From NCBI RefSeq assembly GCF_004912275.1, contig NZ_STGY01000083.1, positions 242,074-306,073 on the forward strand: DNA of 64,000 nt. Direction: 5' to 3'. Made by a program: the position numbers and the translations under genes. The notes beneath the pieces are model-generated. The model saw nothing but the letters and a program-made list of their open reading frames with translations. It searched no databases and was not told the DNA's origin. Shown piece by piece: positions 1-8,509 of the stretch. This stretch comes from Glycomyces buryatensis (lineage in GTDB: Bacteria; Actinomycetota; Actinomycetes; Mycobacteriales; Micromonosporaceae). The first letter of the stretch is position 1. The number at the start of each line of letters is the position of its first letter.

Positions 1-4
1 CGGC

Positions 5-181
5 CTACTGGTGATGGAGCACGGACTCCGACTCGAGGCCTGCTCGTCGCATGATGCTCCGCATGCACTGCTCAGCCGTCACGGTGGCGAGCTCGGCACT
101 GTCACGCGCAGCGGCGAGGTGCGCGGGGTCATGGGCCTGCGTCGCGGTCGCCGCTGAAGCCGAACGGTCCAAAGTCGGCAA
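5..181 (-). CDS. Small hypothetical protein (58 aa), TTG start
   Basis: A 58-residue frame beginning with TTG one base after the stop of the upstream 52-residue frame, so translation could be coupled. It is alanine-rich, helical-looking and ends in ESVLHHQ. There is no separate ribosome binding site and no family is recognised. The frame is close to the window edge but ends inside it (TAG). It is proposed only because of its placement and is weakly supported. Confidence 0.25.
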   Translation of the reverse strand: MPTLDRSASAATATQAHDPAHLAAARDSAELATVTAEQCMRSIMRRAGLESESVLHHQ

Positions 182-182
182 C

Positions 183-341
183 TCACTGCCGGTCGTAGTC
201 GTCGACCTGGACTCCAGCGATCTTCTGGGCTTCCTGGACGGCTTTCACCCATGCCCGTTCAGGGTCGCTCATGCTGCGCATGACCGGCCGCAGGCCCGTG
301 TTGATGACGCGAAGTCGAGTGGTGGTCCGGGATCCGCTCAT
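183..341 (-). CDS. Small hypothetical protein (52 aa)
   Basis: A 52-residue frame starting MSGSRTTTRL and ending QVDDYDRQ. The start is chosen because GGAGG lies at normal spacing before this ATG; a longer in-frame version begins upstream without such a site. The family is not recognised. It has basic N-terminal and mixed helical C-terminal composition, and could be a small DNA-associated or phage/plasmid-type protein, but nothing in the sequence decides this. It is followed one base later by another small frame. Confidence 0.4.
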   Translation of the reverse strand: MSGSRTTTRLRVINTGLRPVMRSMSDPERAWVKAVQEAQKIAGVQVDDYDRQ

Positions 342-805
342 GGCTTCGTCCTCCAGGGGGTGCGGTGAGGCCGCCATCCGATCCCGCGTACGGCGGCCCC
401 GGGGGGTCAAGTCTGGGAGGCGACAGTTTGCCTGCCCGGGTATCCGCCATGGTTTCATGTTTTCAACGAATTCATACGGGCCAGTTTCGCTGACCTCGAA
501 TCCGGTGAACCGGACTCCGTTGCGGTCGCTGTGGCCACGGCGCGGCCCTGAAGGTGTGATGGCCCCACTCAGTTCGGATCAGGCCCAGGGCGATGGTGCT
601 CACTGGACACGATCCGTCCATCACGGCAAGGTCCTTCTGCGCCACTCCGTGGCTGTACGCCATCACAATCGAAACGCCGCTCCCATGAAGGGCCCGAATC
701 CGAGATCCGTGGCTCGACAGGCTCTGCGAGGCGATCCAATGCGTTGTCTATCTGGGGATTTAGGTTCGCATAAGAACGCAGTACCTCCACCTTGCCGGGA
801 ATGGC
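342..805. other. Gene-free stretch with degenerate coding remnants
   Basis: No intact gene is seen. On the minus strand, short frames that interrupt one another (about 472-666 and 569-790) look like eroded coding DNA. The part nearest 790 encodes a peptide also encoded next to a truncated transposase at 19.1 kb (see the repeat entries), so this is probably the scar of a mobile element. The remnants are too decayed to identify. Confidence 0.4.
727..790 (-). repeat. Copy A of a ~65-bp repeat flanking the polysaccharide locus
   Basis: On the plus strand this contains GGTTCGCATAAGAACGCAG followed by TACCTCC. It aligns along roughly 62 positions with 19121-19187. Read on the minus strand both copies encode a similar peptide, EVLRSYANLNPQIDNALDRL here. 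Both copies have the same orientation, so they are direct repeats on either side of the exopolysaccharide genes. The identity of the element is unknown. Confidence 0.6.
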
Positions 806-1561
806 TCATTGAAGGTTCGTGGGTTCGAGTCTCGCACGGTCGGCCTGTCGCGGTCGATGCTCGTGAAGTGCGTCCCCGCGCCTCATGCGAGCACTGGCCT
901 TCGCGTGTCTCGGGTGTCCGTTCAGTCCGTCCCCACTCACCACCACCCAGCACGACCGCAGCAGAATGAGCAGGTCCAGCCGCAGGCTCTGCGTCACCGA
1001 ATACATGAGATCGTGATCAGTACGCCTGTCCCAGTCGAGACTGTTCCGACCTACCGTCTGCGCCCATCCCGTCAATCCCGGTAGCACGGCGAGCCTCCCC
1101 AACTCACGGGAACCATAGCCCTGGGCCCGTTCGGGCAGATGCGGACGCGGACCGACCAGGCTCATCTCTCCCCTGGCGACGTTGATCAGCTGCGGCAGCT
1201 CGTCAACCGAGAGCCGTCGCAGAATCCTGCCCACCCTGGTGATCCACGCGGCGTCGGGGACCTCCGACTCCGGTGCCGCGCAGGTGCTCATGGTCCGGAG
1301 CTTCAGCATCCTGAACGGTCGGCCCCGCAGGCCGATGCGAACCTGACGGAAGAAGACGGGCCGCCCGTCCTCGCAGAGGATCGCCACTCCGGCGACGGCG
1401 ACCACAACGAGAGCCGGTATCGCGATGAGGCACAGCACCGTCCAGTCCAACAAGCGTTTGCCCCTATAGGAGTGGGGAGCGAGTGGGACGAGCGTTCGAG
1501 AATCGACGGCTGCCGGTCGACGCCTTGCCGCCCGCTTCCCTAGACGTTTTGACGCGCACAT
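806..1561 (-). CDS. Undecaprenyl-phosphate sugar-1-phosphate transferase
   Basis: A 251-residue bacterial sugar transferase of the WcaJ/PglC superfamily. It would move a sugar 1-phosphate from a nucleotide sugar to undecaprenyl phosphate at the membrane, the first step of repeat-unit assembly. The sequence shows KRLLDW, one N-terminal hydrophobic helix, GRPVFFRQVRIG, FRMLKLRTM, SVDELPQLINV, GEMSLVGPRP and GLTGWAQ, the family's signature blocks in order. The start is the ATG preceded by GGAGG at ten bases; a start 15 codons upstream has no such support. The last ~40 residues (after VVSGDGLN) are basic and unlike the family, and run into the tRNA-like fragment, so the 3' end may be a recombination fusion. 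It is divergent from the main operon. The likely substrate is UDP-FucNAc or another HexNAc, which is not decidable here. Confidence 0.88.
   Translation of the reverse strand: MCASKRLGKRAARRRPAAVDSRTLVPLAPHSYRGKRLLDWTVLCLIAIPALVVVAVAGVAILCEDGRPVFFRQVRIGLRGRPFRMLKLRTMSTCAAPESEVPDAAWITRVGRILRRLSVDELPQLINVARGEMSLVGPRPHLPERAQGYGSRELGRLAVLPGLTGWAQTVGRNSLDWDRRTDHDLMYSVTQSLRLDLLILLRSCWVVVSGDGLNGHPRHAKASARMRRGDALHEHRPRQADRARLEPTNLQ
819..846 (+). other. tRNA 3'-end-like fragment (T arm plus acceptor strand)
   Basis: The sequence can fold a five-pair T stem around TTCGAGT (two of the pairs are G-U) and is followed by a seven-base acceptor-like strand. No matching D arm, anticodon arm or 5' acceptor strand lies upstream, so this is not a complete tRNA gene. 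It falls inside the unusual 3' tail of the sugar transferase gene. It may be a remnant left where an island integrated at a tRNA 3' end, or chance. Confidence 0.2.
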
Positions 1562-1731
1562 TGAACAAATTCCTCCAAAGTCGAGTGTTCTGCCTACTAG
1601 CGACACTGCTCAACTTATAGTCCCTTCTACGCAAAAGGGTCTGAATACTTCGGTTGGTGGGCGACGGAAAGGGCACAGCGGTCGTGTCGGATGGAACGAG
1701 AACTGCTTTCGGAAATCCTGAACGTGAAGGG

Positions 1732-2967
1732 ATGCGGCTGGGTGTCATCAGCCCCTGTTACGACCCCGAGACCGGTTCGGCGGCAGTCGCCGGAGGGATC
1801 TGCCGTTCCCTCGCAAAGCTCGGCCACGACGTGCATGTGCTCACCGGTTTCCCCAACTACCCGACCGGCGCGATCTATCCCGGCTACCAGATGAAGCGCT
1901 ACCTCTACGAGCACCGGGCCGGCGTGCACGTCCACCGGGTCCCCCTGCTGCCGAGCCACGACCGCTCGGCTCTCAGACGGGCACTCACCTACCTGTCCTT
2001 CGCGGCTTCGGCGTCCGCGAAGTGGAACGTCCTGCGCTCGATGGACGCCTGGCTGGTGATCTCCTCGCAAGCCACGGTGGCCTTCCCGGCCATCCTTGCG
2101 CGGCGGCTCTTCGGCCGCCCTTACGTGCTCTACATACAGGACCTGTGGCCCGATACCGTCCTCGCAAGCGGGTTCATCCGCCAGGGCCGACTGCTCGACC
2201 TGACGGCGCGCGCCATCAGCGGGTTCTGCGAGGCCTCCTATCAACGGGCCTCGGCCGTCGCCGTGACCGCTCCGGGGATGGCCGCCGTCCTGCGCCAGCG
2301 GAGCGTCCCCCCGGAGAAGATCACGGTGGTGCCCAACTGGGTCGACGAGGGGATCTTCCGTCCCGTTCCCCGCGATGAGCGACTGGCAGCCGAAACCGGC
2401 CTCGACGGGTTCGTCGTCATGTACGCCGGCAGCCTCGGAGATGTTCAGGGTCTCGAGACCGCCATCAAGGCACTGAAGTTCCTTCCCGATCTGCCCGACC
2501 TCCGCTTGGCGTTCGTCGGCAGCGGTGTCGCAGAGGCGAGGCTGCGCGCGCTGGCAGAAGGGGACGAGCGGGTGCGCTTCCTCGGTTCCCACCCCGTCGA
2601 GCGCACGGTGCAGCTCATGGCGCTCAGCGACGTCCAGCTGGTCAGCCTGCAGGACCGACCGCCGTTTCACCACATCCTGCCCAGCAAGCTTCAGGCCGCG
2701 ATGGCCTGCGGAAAACCGATCATCGCCTCCGCCCCCGGCGATGCCGCGCGCGCCGTCCTCGAGTCGCGCGCCGGTCTCGTGGCGCCTCCTGGCGACCCCG
2801 CTGAACTTTCATCGGCCATGCGACTGCTGCACGGCTTCAATCCCCTGATCCGCGAGGCGATGGGGCACTTCGGAAGGGAGTACTACATGGACGAGATGTC
2901 GGCTCAAGTGGGCGGCTCGAGGCTGTCGGACCTCGTGACCTATGCGCTCGGAGGGAACCGGGGATGA
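1732..2967 (+). CDS. WbuB-like family 4 glycosyltransferase
   Basis: A 411-residue GT-B, family 4 glycosyltransferase resembling WbuB-type L-fucosamine transferases. It begins MRLGVISPCYDPETGSAA with a glycine-rich acceptor-side loop, has LYIQDLWPDTVLASGF in the first Rossmann domain and VVMYAGSLGDVQGLETAI at the start of the second, then LPSKLQAAMACGKPIIAS. Start choice: this ATG matches where the family begins, although the purine run before it is very close; a TTG 26 codons upstream also opens the frame. It is the first gene of the operon and overlaps capE by four bases. Its location directly before the UDP-L-FucNAc genes suggests that it transfers L-FucNAc (inference). Confidence 0.87.
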   Translation: MRLGVISPCYDPETGSAAVAGGICRSLAKLGHDVHVLTGFPNYPTGAIYPGYQMKRYLYEHRAGVHVHRVPLLPSHDRSALRRALTYLSFAASASAKWNVLRSMDAWLVISSQATVAFPAILARRLFGRPYVLYIQDLWPDTVLASGFIRQGRLLDLTARAISGFCEASYQRASAVAVTAPGMAAVLRQRSVPPEKITVVPNWVDEGIFRPVPRDERLAAETGLDGFVVMYAGSLGDVQGLETAIKALKFLPDLPDLRLAFVGSGVAEARLRALAEGDERVRFLGSHPVERTVQLMALSDVQLVSLQDRPPFHHILPSKLQAAMACGKPIIASAPGDAARAVLESRAGLVAPPGDPAELSSAMRLLHGFNPLIREAMGHFGREYYMDEMSAQVGGSRLSDLVTYALGGNRG

Positions 2968-4007
2968 AGGAGGATCTGGCTGGCAAGACGGTGCTCATCA
3001 CCGGCGGCACAGGAACGTTCGGCAAGACGATGGTCGCTCGGCTGCTCGCCTCCGACTGCGCCGAGATAAGGGTGCTGAGCCGCGACGAGGCCAAGCAGGA
3101 CGACATGCGGCTGCGGCTCCGCGACGAACGGCTGCGCTTCTACATCAGCGACGTCCGCGACCACGACGGTGTCCTGCGTGCCTGCACGGGCGCGGACCAC
3201 GTCTTCCATGCCGCGGCGTTGAAGCAGGTGCCCTCCGGCGAATTCTTTCCGCTCGAGGCGGTGCGCACCAACGTCATGGGCAGCGCGAACGTCATCGACG
3301 CCGCACGGGCCGCGAACGTGCGCAGCGTGGTCTGCCTCAGCACCGACAAGGCCGTGTACCCGATCAACGCGATGGGCATGTCGAAGGCGCTCATGGAAAA
3401 GGTCGCCCAGGCCTACGCCCGCATGGTGTGCACTGGTGACACGGTCGTCTCGCTGGTGCGTTACGGCAACGTGCTGTGCTCACGCGGCTCGGTGGTACCG
3501 GCGTTCGTGCGGCTCATCAAGCAAGGGTCGCCGCTGACCATCACCAACCCGAACATGACGCGCTTCCTCATGTCGATCAATGATGCGATCCGACTGGTGG
3601 AACACGCATTCAACGCCTCACGACCCGGCGATCTCTACGTGCACAAGGCCCCGGCGAGCACCGTCGAGGACATCGCGCGGGCGGTGGCGCGCATCTTCGA
3701 TGTCGAGCTCAAAGCCGACATCATCGGCACCCGCCACGGCGAGAAGCTGTTCGAGACGCTGGTGGGCGACGAGGAGTCCGCGCGGGCGGAGGACCAAGGC
3801 GAGTTCTTCCGAATTCCACTCGACCAGCGGGGTTTGAACTACTTGCCGACCGGCGGCAGCGGCCGTGGAGCTCCGGAAGCAACTGCCGTGGGCTACACCT
3901 CCCACAATGCCAGGAGACTCGACGAGGACGCCGTCGTCAAGCTCCTGCTGCAGACCCCGGAGTTCCGGTCCGAGATGCCGACCCAGCGCGTCCCGGAGAC
4001 GGTATGA
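2964..4007 (+). CDS. capE: CapE-like UDP-GlcNAc 4,6-dehydratase/5-epimerase
   Basis: A 347-residue SDR enzyme of the CapE/WbjB group. In that family it converts UDP-GlcNAc to UDP-2-acetamido-2,6-dideoxy-beta-L-arabino-4-hexulose, the first step to UDP-N-acetyl-L-fucosamine. Visible features are the dinucleotide loop TGGTGTFG (residues 13-20), STDKA (126-130) and the altered catalytic pair M137xxxK141 in NAMGMSK, where classical SDRs have YxxxK; Met at this place is typical of CapE. RHGEKLFETLVGDEE lies in the C-terminal lobe as in capsule dehydratases. It overlaps the upstream glycosyltransferase and downstream capF by four bases each (ATGA), so translation is probably coupled. Confidence 0.93.
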   Translation: MKEDLAGKTVLITGGTGTFGKTMVARLLASDCAEIRVLSRDEAKQDDMRLRLRDERLRFYISDVRDHDGVLRACTGADHVFHAAALKQVPSGEFFPLEAVRTNVMGSANVIDAARAANVRSVVCLSTDKAVYPINAMGMSKALMEKVAQAYARMVCTGDTVVSLVRYGNVLCSRGSVVPAFVRLIKQGSPLTITNPNMTRFLMSINDAIRLVEHAFNASRPGDLYVHKAPASTVEDIARAVARIFDVELKADIIGTRHGEKLFETLVGDEESARAEDQGEFFRIPLDQRGLNYLPTGGSGRGAPEATAVGYTSHNARRLDEDAVVKLLLQTPEFRSEMPTQRVPETV

Positions 4008-5119
4008 GGATCGCCGTCACCGGACCCGAGGGATTCCTCGGCTGGCATCTGCGCTGCCTGGCATTCAGCCGCGGCATCGCATGCGTCCCCATCGCCAGGT
4101 CGCTGCTCGGCGACCCGGAGCGGCTCGACGCCGCACTCGACGGCGTCGACGCCGTCATTCACTGCGCAGGCGTCAATCGCGGCACCGATGCGGAGGTCAC
4201 CGACGGCAATGCCGAGGCGGCCGGCCGCCTCGCCGAAGCCGTGCGGCGCCTCGATCGTCCGGTGCGGGTGGTCTACGCCGATTCGGTCCGCCGCAGTGAC
4301 GACACCGCTTACGGGCGGGCCAAGCGCCGTGCCGCGGCGACGCTCGCCGGGACCGGTGACACCGCAGCGGCGTTCTCGGACGTCGTCCTGCCCAATCTGT
4401 ACGGCGAGCACGGGCGGCCGCACTACAACTCGTTCGTTGCGACCTTCTGCCACGAGTTCGCCCAGGGACGGCGTCCGACGGTCGTCCAAGACGGCGAAGT
4501 CGCGCTGCTGCACGCCCAGGAGGCGGCTGCAGTGCTGCTCGAGGAGGCGGGCGCGTCGGGGCGCCGGTTCGTCGAGCCGAAAGGCGAGCCGCGATCGGTG
4601 ACCGAGACGGCGGCACTGTTGGAGGAGTTCGAAGTCGAATACCGGGACGGCAATCTGCCGGAGCTCACCGGCCGGTGGCGGACCACGCTGTTCAACACCT
4701 ACCGTTCGCACCTGTTCCCCGCCCGCTATCCGGTACCGCTCACGCAGCACGTCGACGGCCGCGGCGCGCTCGTGGAATGCGTCAGAGTCTCCGCTGCCGG
4801 GGGCCAGGCGTTCGTCTCCTCGACCGTCCCCGGGGCGGCGCGAGGCGAACACGTGCACTTGCGAAAGTTCGAGCGCTTCGTGATCGTGTCGGGGAAAGCC
4901 GAGATCGCCGTGCGCCGGCTCTTCTCCGACCGCATCGTGCGGTTCCAGGTCGACGGCGCCGATCCCGTGGCCGTGGACATGCCGACGATGTGGGCGCACC
5001 GGCTGACGGCGTTCGGGGACCAACCGGCCCTGGGGTTCTTCTGGAGCAACGAGCGGTACACACCGTACGACGCCGACACCTTCGCCTGCCCGGTCGACGA
5101 CCCGAGCGAGGCGACATGA
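4004..5119 (+). CDS. capF: CapF-like bifunctional reductase with cupin domain
   Basis: A 371-residue two-domain enzyme of the CapF/WbjC family. The N-terminal SDR domain has TGPEGFLG at residues 6-13 and YGRAK as the catalytic Tyr-Lys pair. The C-terminal cupin has GEHVHLRKFERFVIVSG, with two histidines and a glutamate placed like the zinc ligands of CapF. In the known pathway CapF performs 3-epimerisation (cupin) and NADPH reduction (SDR) of the CapE product to UDP-N-acetyl-L-talosamine. It has four-base overlaps with capE and capG. Length matches the family. Confidence 0.93.
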   Translation: MRIAVTGPEGFLGWHLRCLAFSRGIACVPIARSLLGDPERLDAALDGVDAVIHCAGVNRGTDAEVTDGNAEAAGRLAEAVRRLDRPVRVVYADSVRRSDDTAYGRAKRRAAATLAGTGDTAAAFSDVVLPNLYGEHGRPHYNSFVATFCHEFAQGRRPTVVQDGEVALLHAQEAAAVLLEEAGASGRRFVEPKGEPRSVTETAALLEEFEVEYRDGNLPELTGRWRTTLFNTYRSHLFPARYPVPLTQHVDGRGALVECVRVSAAGGQAFVSSTVPGAARGEHVHLRKFERFVIVSGKAEIAVRRLFSDRIVRFQVDGADPVAVDMPTMWAHRLTAFGDQPALGFFWSNERYTPYDADTFACPVDDPSEAT

Positions 5120-6258
5120 CCAAAGTGCTCACCTTCGCCGGGACGCGGCCCGAGCTCATCCGCCTGTCGCGGGTGATCGACCGTCTCGCGGCCACGCTCG
5201 ACCACAAACTGGTCCACACCGGCCAGAACTGGGACCCGCTGCTGCGCGACGTCTTCTTCGCGGAACTAGGGCTGCCCGAGCCGGACCACCAGTTCGCCGT
5301 GGACCCGTCCACGCTCGGGCGCGCCCTCGCCGACATCCTCGTGAACGCCGAGCAGGCCATCGCCGCCGAGCGGCCCGACGCGGTCCTCGTGCTCGGCGAC
5401 ACCAACAGCTGCATCGCGGCGCTCATGGCCCGCAGGATGCGGATCCCGGTCTACCACATGGAGGCCGGTAACCGGTGCTTCGACCTGAACGTGCCTGAAG
5501 AGACCAACCGGAGCCTCATCGACCATGTCGCCGACTTCAACCTGGTCTACACCGAACACGCGCGACGGAACCTGCTCGCCGAGGGGATCCATCCGCAGCG
5601 GATCCTCCTGACCGGTTCCCCGATGCGCGAGGTCCTGGACCACCATCGCGCCTCGATCGCGGCCTCGGACGTGCTGCGCCGGCTCGGCGTCCGCAGCGGC
5701 GAGTACTTCGTGGCCAGCGCCCACCGGGAGGAGAATGTCGACGATCCCGGCCGGTTGCTGAGCCTCATCGCCTGCCTTCGCTCGGTGCACGTCAAGTGGG
5801 ACCTGCCCGTACTGGTGTCGACCCATCCTCGGACCCGCAAACGGATCCAAGACCTGGTCGCCGACGCCGAACTCGACGGCGTGACGTTCTGCGAGCCGTT
5901 CGGCTTCTTCGACTACATACGGCTGCAACAGGAGGCGCGCTGCGCGCTCTCGGACAGCGGCACCGTCAGCGAGGAGTCGGCGATCCTGGGCTTTCCGGCG
6001 GTGACGCTCCGAGACTCAATCGAGCGGCCCGAATCGCTCGACGCCGGGTCGATCGTCGCCACCGGGCTCGATCCGGCCGGGGTGGTCGAAGCGGTCGCGA
6101 CCGTGGTCGCGCAGCACTCCCGGGAACCGGTCGGCTGCGCCGCGGAGTACGAGATCGACGACACCTCCAGGCGCGTCGTCAACTTCATCCTGTCGACGGT
6201 TCGCAGGCACCACGAATGGGCCGGGATCCGCACACGAACAGAGAGGACGGTGCATTGA
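5116..6258 (+). CDS. capG: CapG-like UDP-sugar 2-epimerase (WecB family)
   Basis: A 380-residue UDP-GlcNAc 2-epimerase-fold protein. Family features include GTRPE near the N terminus, HTGQNWDPLL, LGDTNSCIAA, YHMEAGNRC, SAHREENVDDP and DSGTVSEESA. In the capE-F-G context the expected reaction is 2-epimerisation of UDP-N-acetyl-L-talosamine to UDP-N-acetyl-L-fucosamine (CapG/WbjD role) rather than ManNAc formation; this assignment rests on gene order. The ATG overlaps the capF stop. A long upstream extension of the same frame across capF exists but would be antisense-style shadow coding. The gene ends in a TTGA overlap with the next one. Confidence 0.92.
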   Translation: MTKVLTFAGTRPELIRLSRVIDRLAATLDHKLVHTGQNWDPLLRDVFFAELGLPEPDHQFAVDPSTLGRALADILVNAEQAIAAERPDAVLVLGDTNSCIAALMARRMRIPVYHMEAGNRCFDLNVPEETNRSLIDHVADFNLVYTEHARRNLLAEGIHPQRILLTGSPMREVLDHHRASIAASDVLRRLGVRSGEYFVASAHREENVDDPGRLLSLIACLRSVHVKWDLPVLVSTHPRTRKRIQDLVADAELDGVTFCEPFGFFDYIRLQQEARCALSDSGTVSEESAILGFPAVTLRDSIERPESLDAGSIVATGLDPAGVVEAVATVVAQHSREPVGCAAEYEIDDTSRRVVNFILSTVRRHHEWAGIRTRTERTVH

Positions 6259-7226
6259 GCGGAGTGCTCCTCGACACCGCCGGGGGCGGCGTCGGCGGCG
6301 CCGCCCGCTGGCGGCGCGAGCTCGACGACTACCTCGCCGGCGCCACGACGCGGCCAACCGTGATCGGACGTTCGCAGTACCTGACTCCGGCCTGGCTGGT
6401 CCGTCGCGAGTCGAAGGCCAGAGGCGCCGACGTCGTCGTGGCGGCGAACTCGGCCTCGTTCGCCCTCAGCGGCACGCAACGCCGGGTGCTGCTGCGTAAC
6501 GCCCTGCACTTCCTGTATCCGCATGAGGAGCACCTGCTGCGGCCGATGCCGCGCAGTTTCAAGGCCCAGATCCCGGTGATCCGCGGGCTGCTGTCCCGGG
6601 CGGACCTGATCGTCGCGCCCACTTCGGTGATGGCGGAGCGGGTCGTACACCACGTGCGCGGGGTGCGCGGCCGGATCGTGGTCCGCGCCCATCCGACGAG
6701 TCCCGCCGGGCCTCGGCGTCCCACCGACCGGCCGTTCGTGCTCGTGCCGGTCATGCCTGCCCCGTATAAGGATCTGGTGTCGGAGTTGCGGGCCCTGCTG
6801 GAGGCGGTCGACCGCACCGGGCGGGATCTGCGGGTCGTGGTCACCGCCGCCCCGGAGCAGCTGCCGACGGACGTCGCCGCCCACCCGACGGTGGAAGCAC
6901 TCGGGACGGTGCCGACGGCCACTACGGCTCGACTGTGGAGGTCGGCGGCGGCCGCGTTCTTCCCGTGCACTGTGGAGGCGTTCGGCTATCCGCTCGCGGA
7001 GGCCAGGGTCCACGGCGTGCCGGTGCTGTCGCCGGACGGCCCGCAGGCCCGCGAGATCGCCGGCCGCACCCTGGTCCCCTATCGGTCGGGTGACCGCAAC
7101 AGCCTGGCCGACGCTCTGGAGCAATGCGCCGAGCCGGTCGTGCCCGAGCCCCGCGCCTTCGACGCCGAGGCCTACTTCCGGTGGCTGCTGGGGGAGTCCA
7201 CCGAAGCCAAGGGCGGCAGGACATGA
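6255..7226 (+). CDS. Family 4-like glycosyltransferase, TTG start
   Basis: A 323-residue glycosyltransferase. The start is a TTG overlapping the capG stop (TTGA) behind a GAGAGG site; the protein then reads SGVLLDTAGGGVGG, a donor/acceptor-side glycine loop as in GT4 enzymes. The N-terminal lobe has ADLIVAPTSVMAERV, and the C-terminal lobe holds the E-x7-E motif in CTVEAFGYPLAEARVHGVPV, which binds the nucleotide sugar in retaining GT-B enzymes. There is no signal or membrane segment, so it acts on lipid-linked repeat units at the inner face of the membrane. Donor and acceptor are unknown. Confidence 0.82.
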   Translation: MSGVLLDTAGGGVGGAARWRRELDDYLAGATTRPTVIGRSQYLTPAWLVRRESKARGADVVVAANSASFALSGTQRRVLLRNALHFLYPHEEHLLRPMPRSFKAQIPVIRGLLSRADLIVAPTSVMAERVVHHVRGVRGRIVVRAHPTSPAGPRRPTDRPFVLVPVMPAPYKDLVSELRALLEAVDRTGRDLRVVVTAAPEQLPTDVAAHPTVEALGTVPTATTARLWRSAAAAFFPCTVEAFGYPLAEARVHGVPVLSPDGPQAREIAGRTLVPYRSGDRNSLADALEQCAEPVVPEPRAFDAEAYFRWLLGESTEAKGGRT

Positions 7227-8509
7227 CCGCTTCGACCGGGATCCGCGGCGGTTTCGCCCGATCGGTGGCCACCACGGCGGCGTGCAATGTGGCCACCGCC
7301 GTGGCGTCCGGCGTGGCGGGGATCCTCATCGCCCGGGCGCTCGGCCCGTCGCTTCGCGGCGAATACGCGGCGATCATGGCCTGGTTCGCAGTCGTCCTAG
7401 TCGTCGGCCAGCTGGGCCAGACCGCCGCCACAACGTACTTCGTGGCCCGGGTTCCCGATCGCGCCCGCGACTACCTCGCGACGTCGCGCAACCTCATGGT
7501 GGCCTCGGGCTCGGTCACGCTCCTGGCCGGAATCGCTTGCGCCCCGCTGCTGGCGCCAGAGGACGACACCGTGGTGCTGGCCTACCGGCTGATGTTCGCC
7601 ACCTGCCTCGCCAGCTTCGCGGGAGCGGGCTACGTGTTCGCGCTGCACGCCGCCCGACTGCCCCGCTGGAATCTGGTCCGGATCATGCAGCCGCTCGCGT
7701 TCCTCGCCGTCGTCGGCGTGCTGCACCTGTCCGACGAACTCGACCTGCTGACCGTGGCGGCGGCGCTGTCGGCGACGGTGGTGGCGCAGTCGATTCTGGC
7801 CTATGTGCTGTGCCGGGGCCTCGGGCTGACCGGCGGCCGCAGCGAGTCGGCGCTGGCCGCGCCCATGTGCCGTTATGGACTCTCGCAGCTCGCCGGAAGC
7901 GTCCCCGCGGCGATCACCGCCCGCCTCGACCAGATCGTGCTCTCGTTCCTCGCGGCCTCTGCGGCGCTCGGCAACTACGCCGTGGCCGTCTCGCTCACCG
8001 CCATCGCCGTGCCGCTCGTCGCCGCATTCGGCAACGTCGCGTTTCCTCGGCTGGCGTCCCGGGTCGGTGCCGCGTCGCGCCTCGACGCAATGCAACGGCA
8101 GACGCTACTGGCCAGCGCCGCGGTCGGAGTCGTGGTGACGGTGCCGCTGGTCGTGCTGGCCCCGACACTGATCCCCGCGCTGTTCGGACCCGGGTATGCC
8201 GAGGCGATCCGCTTGCTGTGGCTGCTCGCGCCCGGCGGGGTCCTGCTCGCCTGCGCCCAGGTCGGCGCCGACCTGCTGCGTGGCCACGGTCGGCCGCTGG
8301 ACGTCGCACAGGCGCAGTGGATCGCCGCCATCGTCATGATCGTGCTGCTCGTCGCTCTGGTCCCGACATGGGGGGCCATGGGCGCCGCGGTCGCTTCGAG
8401 CGCGGCCGCCGCCACTGCGCTGCTCCTCATGCTCCGTTCGCTGGCCCGGAACAGCTCCGCAGCCGAGCCCGAACTTGCCACAACCGAACTCACCAGGAGG
8501 ACGCGATGA
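7223..8509 (+). CDS. Wzx-like polysaccharide flippase
   Basis: A 428-residue integral membrane protein of the polysaccharide transporter (MOP/MATE-like) superfamily. Hydrophobic stretches run through the whole length, consistent with 12 or so helices. It begins with the typical helix 1 region NVATAVASGVAGILIARALGP followed by LRGEYAA, and RLDQIVLSFL lies in the second half as in Wzx proteins. It would flip undecaprenyl-PP-linked repeat units to the outer face. It has four-base overlaps with the glycosyltransferase before and the FkbM methyltransferase after. Confidence 0.85.
   Translation: MTASTGIRGGFARSVATTAACNVATAVASGVAGILIARALGPSLRGEYAAIMAWFAVVLVVGQLGQTAATTYFVARVPDRARDYLATSRNLMVASGSVTLLAGIACAPLLAPEDDTVVLAYRLMFATCLASFAGAGYVFALHAARLPRWNLVRIMQPLAFLAVVGVLHLSDELDLLTVAAALSATVVAQSILAYVLCRGLGLTGGRSESALAAPMCRYGLSQLAGSVPAAITARLDQIVLSFLAASAALGNYAVAVSLTAIAVPLVAAFGNVAFPRLASRVGAASRLDAMQRQTLLASAAVGVVVTVPLVVLAPTLIPALFGPGYAEAIRLLWLLAPGGVLLACAQVGADLLRGHGRPLDVAQAQWIAAIVMIVLLVALVPTWGAMGAAVASSAAAATALLLMLRSLARNSSAAEPELATTELTRRTR

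Noticed and set aside
51..368. A 105-codon plus-strand frame
   Set aside because: No ribosome binding site and no family; the minus-strand frame at 183-341 has a good site and better composition.
819..846. A complete tRNA gene
   Set aside because: Only T-arm and acceptor-like 3' parts are present; no D arm, anticodon arm or 5' acceptor strand.
4675..5115. N-terminal extension of the capG frame across capF
   Set aside because: Composition is Arg-rich shadow; the WecB fold starts at the ATG at 5116, in ATGA overlap with capF.
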